Origin: an uncultured Phascolarctobacterium sp.
Lineage (GTDB): Bacteria > Bacillota > Negativicutes > Acidaminococcales > Acidaminococcaceae
Direction: 5' to 3'
Assembly: GCA_900545025.1 (NCBI GenBank)
Contig: UQXH01000007.1
Location: forward strand, 21,264 to 85,263
DNA length: 64,000 nt
The notes below the pieces were generated by a model. The model was not told the origin of the DNA, made no database searches, and saw nothing but the letters and a program-made list of their open reading frames with translations. Both the position numbers and the translations under genes were made by a program. Of this stretch, positions 53,310-62,087 are shown piece by piece (position 1 is the stretch's first letter; every line of letters begins with the position of its first letter).

Positions 53310-55457
53310 TTACTGTACGATGTAGCTCAAATCGCCTACAGCATGGGTAATATCCTTAACTGCGGACAGGAGAGCCAGACGGTTGTTTTTAATCTTCTCA
53401 TCGTTATCCATAACCATAACGTCTTCAAAGAACTGGTTAACAGGAGCGATAAGACCGCAGGACAGCTTAAGTACAGCTGCATAGTCAAATTTAACGGTAG
53501 CAGCCAGCATTTCGCTGTTAAGAGCAACAACTGCGTCATGCAGCGCTTTTTCAGCTTCATGCTGGAACAGGCCGGTATTGATAGCAGTTTCTTCTTCAAT
53601 CTTCTTGCACAGGTTAGCCACACGGGTAGCAGCCTGGATTAAAGTTTCTGCTTCCGGCTCAGCCACGAAAGCGTTCAGAGCACGAGCGCGCATATACAGA
53701 TCGGCAATATCGTCGTTGCGTTTTTCTGCCAGCACAGCATCTACCACGTCGTAACGGATACCCTGCTCGATCATCATGTTTTTCAGGCGTTGTCTGATAA
53801 ATTCCATAATCTGTGGCACCAGCGCGCCAGCCTGTTCAGACGGAATATTCAGCAGATACAACATGCCTGCCAGCAGCTTGAGCATGGACAGATGGTAGTT
53901 GCCGTCGATAATAATGTTGATAACACCAAGAGCTTGACGGCGCAGTGCATAGGGGTCCTGAGAACCTGTAGGAGCAAGTCCGCGGGAGAAGGTTGCAGCG
54001 ATGTTATCCAGCTTATCAGCAATGCCTACGATGCGCCCGATATGGCTTGCAGGCAGTTCATCACCGGCAAAACGCGGCAGATAATGTTCAAAGATACCCT
54101 GGGCAACAGCCGGAGCCTCGCCGTCCAGTTTAGCATATTCGCGGCCCATTACGCCCTGCAGCTCGGTAAATTCAATTACCATGCCGGTAACCAGGTCAGT
54201 TTTGCACAGCAGTGCAGTACGATCCAGCAAATCTTTGTCAACTTTGATATTCAGGCCGAAAGCAATCATGTCGGCAGCTTTTACCAGACGGCTGCTCTTA
54301 TCATACATATTGCCCAGACCTTCCTGGAAGGAAACAGTCTTGAGTTTTTCCAGACGGTCTTCCAGTTTTTGTCTGCGGTCTTCGTTAAAGAAGAATTCAG
54401 CGTCGCTGAGACGGGCACGCAGTACGCGTTCGTTACCATGAGCAACTACGTCCAGATATTTCTTGCCGCCGTTGCGGACAGTAATAAACTTGTTCATCAG
54501 GCTGCCGTCTTCGTTGAGTACGGGGAAATAACGCTGATGTTCGCGCATCGGGGTGATGATGCATTCTTTCGGCAGGCTGAGGAATTTTTCCTCAAATTTG
54601 CCGCACAGCGCAGTCGGCCACTCTACCAGATAGTTTACTTCTTCCAGCAAATCTTCGTCGATTTCAGCTCTGCCGCCTTCAGCAACAGCCAAATCAGCAA
54701 CCTGCTGACGAATCAGTTCACGACGGGCATCCTGGTCAACCATGACGAAATGATCGTATAAAACCTGTTCGTAAACATCGGCGCTGGCAATTTCTACTGC
54801 ACCCTGCGTACCGATAACAGCGGAAGCCACCGTATTGGTAACCTTGCTGGCAACTTTTTCAAAGAAGCCCTGGGCGTCTTTCGCGTCGGTAATGGACGGA
54901 GTCAGGAAACGATGACCACGGGAATATTTGCCGGATTTTACGCCGGTAATCTCCACCGGTACAATCTTATCGCCAAACAGCGCTACCAGCCAGCGGATAG
55001 GACGGACGAATCTGAAATCATGGTCAGCCCAGCGCATGTTTTTCGGGAAGTTCAGAGAGGTTAAAATGTCCATCAAGAGTCCGGGCAAAAGTTCCATAAC
55101 CGGTTTGCCTGCCAGATGTTTTACAGCATAAACGTATTCGCCGCGCACTTCCAGAGCGCTTACGTCTACGCCCTGACCGCGGGCAAAGCCCATGGCAGCC
55201 TTGGTAGGCTCATTGTTTACAAAAGCAATCTTCACGGACGGGCCCTTTGCTTCTACTACGCTGTCAGCCTGTGCTTCTGCCACACCGGAAGCGATAAAAG
55301 TCATACGGCGTGGAGTGCCATATACTTTAACAGCTTCAAAAGGAATGCGCAGCTCATTCATTTTCTTTTCTGCCAGTTCCTGTAACTGTTTTAAGATACC
55401 GGGCATAAATTTCGCCGGGATTTCTTCAGTGCCTATTTCAAATAATAATTTTTCCAT
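53310..55457 (-). CDS. glyS: Glycyl-tRNA synthetase beta subunit
   Basis: A 715-residue subunit of the alpha2-beta2 glycyl-tRNA synthetase; it binds tRNA-Gly and helps catalysis. The family opening LLFEIGTEEIPAKFMPG is present, as are MRWADHDFRFVRPIRWLVALFG and an HD-like region (SRLVKAADMIAFG). ATG at 55455-55457 overlaps the glyQ stop (TAATG) and AAGGGGG lies in the glyQ tail. It is regulated through the T-box upstream of glyQ. Confidence 0.96.
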   Translation of the reverse strand: MEKLLFEIGTEEIPAKFMPGILKQLQELAEKKMNELRIPFEAVKVYGTPRRMTFIASGVAEAQADSVVEAKGPSVKIAFVNNEPTKAAMGFARGQGVDVSALEVRGEYVYAVKHLAGKPVMELLPGLLMDILTSLNFPKNMRWADHDFRFVRPIRWLVALFGDKIVPVEITGVKSGKYSRGHRFLTPSITDAKDAQGFFEKVASKVTNTVASAVIGTQGAVEIASADVYEQVLYDHFVMVDQDARRELIRQQVADLAVAEGGRAEIDEDLLEEVNYLVEWPTALCGKFEEKFLSLPKECIITPMREHQRYFPVLNEDGSLMNKFITVRNGGKKYLDVVAHGNERVLRARLSDAEFFFNEDRRQKLEDRLEKLKTVSFQEGLGNMYDKSSRLVKAADMIAFGLNIKVDKDLLDRTALLCKTDLVTGMVIEFTELQGVMGREYAKLDGEAPAVAQGIFEHYLPRFAGDELPASHIGRIVGIADKLDNIAATFSRGLAPTGSQDPYALRRQALGVINIIIDGNYHLSMLKLLAGMLYLLNIPSEQAGALVPQIMEFIRQRLKNMMIEQGIRYDVVDAVLAEKRNDDIADLYMRARALNAFVAEPEAETLIQAATRVANLCKKIEEETAINTGLFQHEAEKALHDAVVALNSEMLAATVKFDYAAVLKLSCGLIAPVNQFFEDVMVMDNDEKIKNNRLALLSAVKDITHAVGDLSYIVQ

Positions 55458-56338
55458 TATTTATTTTCCCCCTTTTGCAAGAGCGGGAAGCCCAATTTTT
55501 CACGCTGTTCTACATAAGCGGCAGCGCACAGACGAGCCATGGCGCGCACGCGGCCGATATAGGCGGTACGCTCGCTTACGCTGATAGCGCCGCGGGAATC
55601 CAGCAGGTTGAAGGTATGAGAGCATTTCAGCACGTAGTCATAAGCGGGACGGATATAGCCCAGCTCGATAACGCGTTTTGCTTCAGCTTCGTATTTATCA
55701 AACAAATCGAATAAAAGGTTGGTATCTGCAACCTGGAAGTTATAGTAGGATTGTTCTACTTCGTTGCTGTGGAAGACGTCGCCATAGGTAACGCCGTCAA
55801 CCCATTCAACATCAAATACATTTTCTACGCCCTGGATATACATGGCCAGACGTTCCAGACCATAGGTAATTTCTACGGTTACAGGTTTTACGTCGATACT
55901 GCCAACCTGTTGGAAATAAGTGAACTGGGTGATTTCCATACCATCCAGCCATACTTCCCAGCCCAGACCCCAGGCGCCCAGAGTCGGAGATTCCCAGTTA
56001 TCCTCTACAAAACGGATATCATGTTCTTCCTGACGAATGCCCAGCTCAGCCAAGCTTTGCAGATAAAGCTCCTGGATATTTTCCGGAGAGGGTTTTACGA
56101 TAACTTGGAATTGATGATGCTGGAACAGACGGTTGGGGTTATCGCCGTAACGTCCGTCAGCGGGACGACGGGACGGCTCCACATAAGCTACGCGCCAGGG
56201 TTCCGGTCCCAGTACGCGCAGGAAGGTGGACGGATTCATCGTGCCCGCACCTTTTTCAATGTCGTAGGGCTGCGCCATGATGCAATTCTGTTCAGCCCAG
56301 AATTTCTGCAGTTTCAAAATAATCGTTTGAAAATTCAT
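55457..56338 (-). CDS. glyQ: Glycyl-tRNA synthetase alpha subunit
   Basis: A 293-residue class II synthetase subunit holding the aminoacylation site. Typical features are FWAEQNCIMAQPYDIEKGAGT, FLRVLGPEPWRVAYVEPSRRP, and WEVWLDGMEITQFTYFQQ. I use ATG 56336-56338, with AGGAGGCAG nine bases upstream; a longer frame runs back into the T-box and is rejected. First gene of the T-box-controlled glyQS operon. Confidence 0.97.
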   Translation of the reverse strand: MNFQTIILKLQKFWAEQNCIMAQPYDIEKGAGTMNPSTFLRVLGPEPWRVAYVEPSRRPADGRYGDNPNRLFQHHQFQVIVKPSPENIQELYLQSLAELGIRQEEHDIRFVEDNWESPTLGAWGLGWEVWLDGMEITQFTYFQQVGSIDVKPVTVEITYGLERLAMYIQGVENVFDVEWVDGVTYGDVFHSNEVEQSYYNFQVADTNLLFDLFDKYEAEAKRVIELGYIRPAYDYVLKCSHTFNLLDSRGAISVSERTAYIGRVRAMARLCAAAYVEQREKLGFPLLQKGENK

Positions 56339-56361
56339 TTTCTGCCTCCTATTTTCTGTTA

Positions 56362-56569
56362 CAAAAACGAAAATCTCCGTCTCTGTAACAAATATGTTAC
56401 AGGGACGGAGATGTAAACTCCGCGGTTCCACCCTGCTTGACTGCTCTAATAACGCAATCCGCCTCAAGCAATATTTATTTACGGCTCCAAAGCGCCTTCA
56501 CCCGCTGTTGCCGGCTCGCACCGTCCCGGCTCGCTTGCTTTGCAGGCTACTCCTCTTCTTCATAGCTTA
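56362..56569 (-). promoter_or_regulatory. Glycine T-box riboswitch
   Basis: Read on the minus strand. The 56420-56434 segment gives AGGGTGGAACCGCGG, the canonical T-box that pairs with uncharged tRNA. A strong terminator hairpin follows (56373-56412, stem ATCTCCGTC/GACGGAGAT type, then TTTTCGTTTTT). The upstream stem I begins near GAAGAGGAGTAG, and GTGAAGGC gives a candidate specifier GGC at 56494-56496 (glycine). High uncharged tRNA-Gly would favour the antiterminator and raise glyQS expression. Confidence 0.92.
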
Positions 56570-56575
56570 AACTCA

Positions 56576-56604
56576 AATATAGCAGAATCAATCTGTTTTG
56601 TCAA
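56576..56604 (-). promoter_or_regulatory. glyQS promoter
   Basis: On the minus strand consensus TTGACA (56599-56604) and TATATT (56576-56581) are 17 bases apart, directly after the recO stop codon. Confidence 0.85.
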
Positions 56605-57354
56605 TTAGGAAATATTCATCCGGTTTAAATAGTCCAGACTCTTCAGCGGCTTATCGGTCTGGAACAGCAGGAACTTGCATAAAAGTCGTTCCAGTTCCAT
56701 GAGGTGCGCACCCTTAACGCTGAATTTCTGCGGCGACTGAAAATCAAGCTGCTGCAGCTGGTTAAACAGCACGCGCGTGCCAGCACTGAAAGGTTCCTCG
56801 CCGCCTGCGGCGCACTCACGACAGACCAGCCCGCCCTGCAGCGGACTGAAATAACAATCTTCGTCAGGCTCAGGCTGCCTGCCGCAGACCACACAGCTCT
56901 CAACCTGCGGTGCAAAGCCTGTTAAACTCAGCAGCTGCAAAATATAAGCAGCCGTTACCAAACGCGGATTATGCTTTTTGAGCACCGGGAAGACCTGCTC
57001 CAGCAAATCAAAAATCTCCGGCTGCGGCTGATGGTCCTCTGTCAGCACAGCAGTTATCTCAGTGATTACCGCGCCGTAGGCCATCTCCTTAAAATCATAG
57101 ACCTGCGGCAGACGCAGCAGCTCGCAGTTTTTCAGACGGTCAATTTTCTGTCCGGCAGTTATTTCCAGCTGCAGACTGGCAAAGGGCTGCAGCAGCCTGC
57201 CTGCCGTATTGCGCACATAACGGGCGCCGTAGGCAATAAAACGCACCTTGCCGTGCTCTCTGGTAAAACAGACAGCATACTTATCCGCCGTCTGCCAGTT
57301 GCGCACCATGAGCACCACGCCCTGGTCACTGATGTTATTCGTCTTGTCCTGCAT
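56605..57354 (-). CDS. recO: DNA repair protein RecO
   Basis: About 249 residues. RecO anneals single strands and loads RecA in the RecFOR pathway. The N-terminal OB fold includes VRFIAYGARYVRNTAGRLLQP; the zinc finger is formed by CVVCG and CREC near 150-185. ATG choice is uncertain (57352-57354 or three codons earlier); both overlap the end of corC by about 20-30 bases. It closes the phoH-ybeY-cdd-era-corC-recO operon. Confidence 0.92.
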   Translation of the reverse strand: MQDKTNNISDQGVVLMVRNWQTADKYAVCFTREHGKVRFIAYGARYVRNTAGRLLQPFASLQLEITAGQKIDRLKNCELLRLPQVYDFKEMAYGAVITEITAVLTEDHQPQPEIFDLLEQVFPVLKKHNPRLVTAAYILQLLSLTGFAPQVESCVVCGRQPEPDEDCYFSPLQGGLVCRECAAGGEEPFSAGTRVLFNQLQQLDFQSPQKFSVKGAHLMELERLLCKFLLFQTDKPLKSLDYLNRMNIS

Positions 57355-58651
57355 CTTCATCATCCCGTACCCGCACTGCTCTTACGCGCAGCACGCGGAA
57401 GCCTTCTGCCTGCAACACGGTAAAGTCGTAGCAGCCTATTTCCACTTTATCGCCAACCTCCGGCTTGCGTCCCAGTAAGCCGAAGATATAACCGCCGATA
57501 GTGTCTTCCTCGGGATCGTCAAAGCCTACGCCGAGGATGTCTGTAATCTCATCAAGCAGCACCAATCCGTCAAACTCGTATTCCGTCTCGGTAAGCTTGA
57601 CAATATCGTCCGGCTCGTCAGCTTCATGCTCGTCCTGAATTTCGCCGACGATTTCCTCTACCAGGTCTTCCACCGTCACCAGGCCGGCAGTACCGCCGTA
57701 TTCATCGGCCACCAGTGCCATCTGCTGATGCTTCTGCTGCAGCATCTGCAGTACTTTGACCGTAGACATGGCTTCCGGCACCACGCTGATGGGGCGCATA
57801 ATCTGCCGGAAATCAAAGTTCTCACTGCGGGAATCAATATCAATAAGGTCCTGCACATGCACGATGCCGATAACATGGTCCTTGTCCTCGTCACACAGCG
57901 GATAACGGGTGTGTTTTCCATTACGCACTACCTGCAGGTTGTCCTCCAGTGAATCATCCGTATACAGGCACACCATGTCCTGACGCGGTACCATGATTTC
58001 TCTGGCCACACGGTCGGCAAAATCAAAGACGTTGTCAATCATCCTGCTTTCCGCATGGTCCAGCTGTCCGTGCTGCTCGCTGGCGCTGACAATCTTGCGC
58101 AGCTCTTCCTCACTGCGGGAAATATCCTCCTTAGGCAGTTGAGAAATACCCAGCGCACCCAGCACTATGCGGGCAACCTTGTTAAAAAGCAGTACCAGAG
58201 GATACAGCAGATAATGGACGAGTACCAGCGGATAGGAAACCAGCAGCACTATCTTCTCTACCTTGCTGACCGCAATGGCACGGGGCACCAGCTCGCCAAA
58301 AACCACGTGCAGGAAAATAACCATGAGGAAAGAGCAGGCCCACGCCAGTCCCTTATCCATAAAACCATCTGCTGCCAAAAGACGCGCAAAAAGCGGGCCA
58401 CCTAAAATGCCTAATAGCACAGAAGAAGCCGTAATGCCCACCTGGATGGCGCTGAGGTAGGTTTCACGCTTTTTAGAGATACGCAGCACGATGGAGGCCG
58501 TGCCCTCACCATGCTGCTCCATTTCTTCCAGTCTGCTGGAACGCACGCGCACCAGTGAATATTCTGCCAATACAAAAAAACCGTTTAATAAAACTACCAG
58601 GATTACCAATAAAATTTCGCTAATCAGTCTGATAGCAGGATCGCCGTCGAT
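57335..58651 (-). CDS. HlyC/CorC-family transporter (DUF21, CBS pair, CorC_HlyC)
   Basis: About 438 residues: DUF21 membrane domain (helices from about residue 8 to 170), two CBS domains (about 215-335, with DEDKDHVIGIVHVQDL), and a C-terminal CorC_HlyC domain (EYEFDGLVLLDEIT). Members are linked to Mg2+ or other cation extrusion. The start is unusual. AAGGAG (58661-58666) lies nine bases before an ATC (58649-58651) that gives MDGDPAIRLISEILL, matching the family N-terminus. The only canonical in-frame start, a TTG 14 codons later, cuts into the first helix and has no ribosome site. Confidence 0.9.
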   Translation of the reverse strand: MDGDPAIRLISEILLVILVVLLNGFFVLAEYSLVRVRSSRLEEMEQHGEGTASIVLRISKKRETYLSAIQVGITASSVLLGILGGPLFARLLAADGFMDKGLAWACSFLMVIFLHVVFGELVPRAIAVSKVEKIVLLVSYPLVLVHYLLYPLVLLFNKVARIVLGALGISQLPKEDISRSEEELRKIVSASEQHGQLDHAESRMIDNVFDFADRVAREIMVPRQDMVCLYTDDSLEDNLQVVRNGKHTRYPLCDEDKDHVIGIVHVQDLIDIDSRSENFDFRQIMRPISVVPEAMSTVKVLQMLQQKHQQMALVADEYGGTAGLVTVEDLVEEIVGEIQDEHEADEPDDIVKLTETEYEFDGLVLLDEITDILGVGFDDPEEDTIGGYIFGLLGRKPEVGDKVEIGCYDFTVLQAEGFRVLRVRAVRVRDDEDAGQDE

Positions 58652-58680
58652 AAGTCATCACTCCTTAAAAAATTTTATCT

Positions 58681-59580
58681 TTAATCGTTATAGCCAAATT
58701 GTTTCAATGCTTTGTCTTTGTTGCGCCAGTCGGCCTTTACCTTAACCCACAAATCAAGGAATACCTTACAGCCCAGCAGCCCTTCAATATCAACTCGCGC
58801 CTGCTGCCCTATTTTTTTCAGCAGGCTGCCTTTGGCGCCGATAACGATGCCTTTCTGGGAATCGCGTTCTACAAAAATCGTAGCGCGGATGTAGACGTCG
58901 TCGTTGTCGCGCTCTTTGAACTCTTCCACCTCTACAGCAATAGAATGGGGTATTTCGTCACGGGTCAAGAGCAGGATTTTCTCTCTGATCATCTCGGCAA
59001 CAATAACGCGCTCCGGTTGGTCGGTAATCATATCATCGGGAAAATAAGCAGGCCCCTCAGGCAGATGCTTGGTAATCTCTGCTACAAGGCCAGGGAACTC
59101 TTCATCTTCCAGCGCAGAAACCGGTACGATAGCGGCAAAATCATAAGTTTTGCTGTACGCGTCGATAATGCGGAACAGCTTATCTTTATCCTGCAGCTTG
59201 TCAATCTTATTCACCACCAGGATGACCGGTGTTTTAACCTTCTGCAGCAGTTCAGTAATATATTCTTCACCGGCACCGCGTTTTTCAGAAGCATCAACTA
59301 CGAACAGGATGACATCTACTTCTTTTAAAGTACTTTCCGCCGTACGCACCATATACTCACCCAGCTTATGGTGGGGCTTGTGGATGCCTGGCGTATCCAG
59401 GAACATGATTTGTGCGTTATCTGTATTCATAATGCACATAATCTTATTTCTTGTGGTCTGCGGACGGTCGGACATAATGGCGATTTTTTCGCCGATCAGG
59501 TGATTGGTCAGCGTGGACTTGCCCACGTTAGGACGTCCGACAATAGCCGCAAAACCGGCATAATGTTTCTTGTTTTCTAT
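58681..59580 (-). CDS. era: GTPase Era
   Basis: A 299-residue GTPase needed for 16S rRNA maturation and 30S assembly. GTPase motifs: G1 GRPNVGKS (15-22), G3 DTPG, G4 NKID. The C-terminal KH domain has VIGAKGSLLKKIG. The start is non-canonical: GGAGG (59590-59594) is nine bases from an ATA (59578-59580) giving MENKKHYAGFAAIVG, the family pattern. The only canonical alternative, TTG at 59587-59589, touches the ribosome site with no spacing. It lies between cdd and corC. Confidence 0.95.
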   Translation of the reverse strand: MENKKHYAGFAAIVGRPNVGKSTLTNHLIGEKIAIMSDRPQTTRNKIMCIMNTDNAQIMFLDTPGIHKPHHKLGEYMVRTAESTLKEVDVILFVVDASEKRGAGEEYITELLQKVKTPVILVVNKIDKLQDKDKLFRIIDAYSKTYDFAAIVPVSALEDEEFPGLVAEITKHLPEGPAYFPDDMITDQPERVIVAEMIREKILLLTRDEIPHSIAVEVEEFKERDNDDVYIRATIFVERDSQKGIVIGAKGSLLKKIGQQARVDIEGLLGCKVFLDLWVKVKADWRNKDKALKQFGYND

Positions 59581-59598
59581 GTTAATCAACCTCCAAAA

Positions 59599-59973
59599 TT
59601 ACAAAGTAAAGCCGTAAGGCAGAAGCTCCTCCGGCGTATATATTTTAAATTCACCGTCAGTATTAGCTAAAATAATCTTAGGAATCTTGAACTCTGTCAT
59701 CACCTGACGGCAGGCGCCGCAGGGAGAAACAGGCTCTTCCGTAGCGGCAACGACGCAGAGAGCAGTAAACTCTCTCTCTCCTGATCCTACGGCCGCAAAA
59801 ATCGCGCAGCGCTCAGCGCAGCAGCTTAAACCATAGGAAGCGTTCTCCACGTTGCAGCCGGTAAAGATACTGCCGCCCGCTGTGCGTACAGCCGCTCCCA
59901 CTGCAAATTTGGAATAAGGCGCATAAGCATTCTTACGCGCCACCAACGCCGCCTTAAAAAGCTCCTTGTCCAT
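59599..59973 (-). CDS. cdd: Cytidine deaminase
   Basis: A 124-residue zinc enzyme converting cytidine to uridine in pyrimidine salvage. Catalytic CAERCAIF with the glutamate and the PCGACRQVM zinc motif are intact; NAYAPYSKFAVGAA is the N-terminal signature. ATG at 59971-59973 follows AGGTGG; an in-frame GTG three codons earlier overlaps that site. Short spacing (9 bases) to ybeY places it in the era operon. Confidence 0.95.
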   Translation of the reverse strand: MDKELFKAALVARKNAYAPYSKFAVGAAVRTAGGSIFTGCNVENASYGLSCCAERCAIFAAVGSGEREFTALCVVAATEEPVSPCGACRQVMTEFKIPKIILANTDGEFKIYTPEELLPYGFTL

Positions 59974-59982
59974 GACGTCCAC

Positions 59983-60471
59983 CTATTTCTGTTCCAGATA
60001 TTCTTCCGAGAGGCGAATCTCACGCAGCGCTTCTTCCTCTTTGGCACGCATCACTTTTTTATCCTCGTCGGTCATATGATCATAGCCCAAAAGGTGCAGC
60101 AGTCCATGCACGGCAAGATACACAATCTCGCGCTCCAGACCGTGACCGAACTCCTGGCCCTGTCGCTGAGCCGTTTCCGCAGAAATAATGATATCACCCA
60201 AAAGATGTTCCTCCGGTCCGTCAATCAACTCCGGCTCGTCTTCCTCGCCTTCATCGAGAGCAAAGCTCAGTACGTCCGTAGGTCTGTCCACATTGCGGTA
60301 TTCACGGTTCAGAGTATGGATTTCTTCATCATCCACGATGGTGATGTCAACCTCTGTCATATCGTCCAGACCGTGCAGGCGGGCAACAGCGTTCAACCCG
60401 TCATGCAGTCGTTTTTCCATATATTCGCTTAAAGTTATCTTTTCCTGATCATTTTCAAAATTGATGATCAT
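59983..60471 (-). CDS. ybeY: Endoribonuclease YbeY
   Basis: A 162-residue metal-dependent RNase for 16S rRNA 3' maturation and ribosome quality control. The triple-His site is HGLLHLLGYDH near 121-131. LNREYRNVDRPTDVLSF, the family signature, is near 54-70. GGAGGAAAC precedes the ATG, which overlaps the phoH stop (ATGA). Confidence 0.95.
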   Translation of the reverse strand: MIINFENDQEKITLSEYMEKRLHDGLNAVARLHGLDDMTEVDITIVDDEEIHTLNREYRNVDRPTDVLSFALDEGEEDEPELIDGPEEHLLGDIIISAETAQRQGQEFGHGLEREIVYLAVHGLLHLLGYDHMTDEDKKVMRAKEEEALREIRLSEEYLEQK

Positions 60472-61451
60472 CTTGTTTCCTCCGTCTGTCTGCGCTTCTC
60501 GAAATCTTCGTAGGCTCTGATAATGGAGCCGACGATTTCATGGCGCACCACATCATGCTCGTCAAATTTTATAATACCGATGCCTGCCACATCACGCAGG
60601 ATGCGGGCAGCATCTTTCAGTCCGCTGCTCTTGCCTGCCGGCAGGTCTATCTGGGTTATATCGCCGGTAATGACCATCTTGCTGCCGAAGCCAAAGCGGG
60701 TCAGAAACATCTTCATCTGCTCCGGCGTGGTATTCTGCGCCTCGTCTAAGATGATAAAGGAATCGTTCAGCGTGCGTCCGCGCATATAAGCTAAGGGCGC
60801 AACCTCGATAGTGCCGCGGGATAAATGCTTCTGAAAGCTTTCACTGCCCAGCATATCATACAGTCCGTCGTACAGCGGTCGCAGATAGGGGTCTACCTTA
60901 TCCTGCATATCGCCGGGCAGAAAGCCCAGTTTCTCGCCAGCCTCCACAGCCGGACGGGTCAGGACGATGCGCTCAACCTCTTTCCTCTTGAGTGCCGCCA
61001 CTGCCAGTGCTACCGCCAGGTAGGTCTTGCCGGTACCGGCAGGGCCGATACCCAAGGTAATGAAGTTATGCCGGATTGTTTCCACATAATTCCATTGGCC
61101 CAGCGTCTTGGCCTTAACCTGACGCCCGCGACTGTTGGTGATGATATTATCCGCATACATACGGTGCAGCTTGTCAGTACGTCCCTCTTTTACCATAAAG
61201 ACGCTGTAGCGCACGTCGTGCACCGTCAGCGGCAATCCCTGCCGGTACAGGAACAGCAGCTCCGTGAACAGCTGTCTGAGCAGCTCAACCTCCTCTGTCG
61301 GGCCATCCAGAGAAATCTGATTGCCTCGGGCAAGTATCCTGGTTTTGAACGAATCGCGGATAATGCGCAAAAACTCTTCGTTTCTGCCGCAGATACCCAC
61401 CATTTCCTGTTGGTCAACGGTCTCTATTATATAATCCGTCTGCTGCAACAA
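60468..61451 (-). CDS. phoH: PhoH-like ATPase
   Basis: A 327-residue P-loop ATPase of the PhoH family, generally adjacent to ybeY and thought to act with it in RNA metabolism. Walker A GPAGTGKT is at 136-143, then RPAVEAGEKLGFLPGD, Walker B FIILDEAQNT and TGDITQIDLP. The start is TTG at 61449-61451, seven bases after AGGAGG; no ATG fits. It leads ybeY by a four-base overlap. Confidence 0.94.
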   Translation of the reverse strand: MLQQTDYIIETVDQQEMVGICGRNEEFLRIIRDSFKTRILARGNQISLDGPTEEVELLRQLFTELLFLYRQGLPLTVHDVRYSVFMVKEGRTDKLHRMYADNIITNSRGRQVKAKTLGQWNYVETIRHNFITLGIGPAGTGKTYLAVALAVAALKRKEVERIVLTRPAVEAGEKLGFLPGDMQDKVDPYLRPLYDGLYDMLGSESFQKHLSRGTIEVAPLAYMRGRTLNDSFIILDEAQNTTPEQMKMFLTRFGFGSKMVITGDITQIDLPAGKSSGLKDAARILRDVAGIGIIKFDEHDVVRHEIVGSIIRAYEDFEKRRQTEETR

Positions 61452-61468
61452 TCTGTTTCCTCCTCAGC

Positions 61469-62023
61469 TTAGCGCTTTTCTATGGTAATCTTGTTAATCA
61501 CTACGTCCTGCAGCGGCTTATCGTTAGCGCCGGTCGGCACCTTGCCTATCTTGCGCACCACGTCCATGCCCCTGGTCACCTTGCCGAATACAGCATGGCG
61601 TCCATCCAGCCACGGACAGGGCTCCAGCGTGATAAAGAACTGGCTGCCGCCGGTATTCGGGCCGGCATTGGCCATGGAAAGCACGCCCGCGCTGTCATGG
61701 AGCAGTTTACTGGTAAACTCGTCTTTAATAGTATAGCCGGGACCACCGGTACCATTACCGTTAGGATCGCCGCCCTGAATCATAAAGCCGTCGATAACGC
61801 GGTGAAAAATCAGTCCATTGTAAAAGCCCTTATCTGCCAGTTTAATAAAATTAGCGCAGGTATTAGGCGCAAGGTCTGTTGCAAGCCTAATCTCAAAGCT
61901 GCCCATGCTGGTTTCAAAAACGGCAGTAGCCGGTTCCGCCTTGGGAGCTTCAGCTTCCTTACCGCAGGCAGAAGCAGCCAGCGAACATAAAATCAACATA
62001 CATATCAAAAATAACTTTTTCAC
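61469..62023 (-). CDS. Cyclophilin-type peptidyl-prolyl isomerase lipoprotein
   Basis: About 184 residues. The signal sequence ends in lipobox LAASAC, so it is a lipoprotein exposed in the periplasm. The cyclophilin domain shows GLIFHRVIDGFMIQGGDP, GTGGPGYTIKDEF, GVLSMANAGPNTGGSQFFIT and LDGRHAVFGKV, with the catalytic arginine in FHRV. It helps fold exported proteins. The start is GTG (62021-62023), six bases after CGGAGG; a longer frame has no ribosome site. It lies 17 bases before phoH. Confidence 0.92.
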   Translation of the reverse strand: MKKLFLICMLILCSLAASACGKEAEAPKAEPATAVFETSMGSFEIRLATDLAPNTCANFIKLADKGFYNGLIFHRVIDGFMIQGGDPNGNGTGGPGYTIKDEFTSKLLHDSAGVLSMANAGPNTGGSQFFITLEPCPWLDGRHAVFGKVTRGMDVVRKIGKVPTGANDKPLQDVVINKITIEKR

Positions 62024-62087
62024 ATTTAGCCTCCGAAATATATATTTCCACATTATATATTATACAACTAATTGAGGAAAAAATAAA

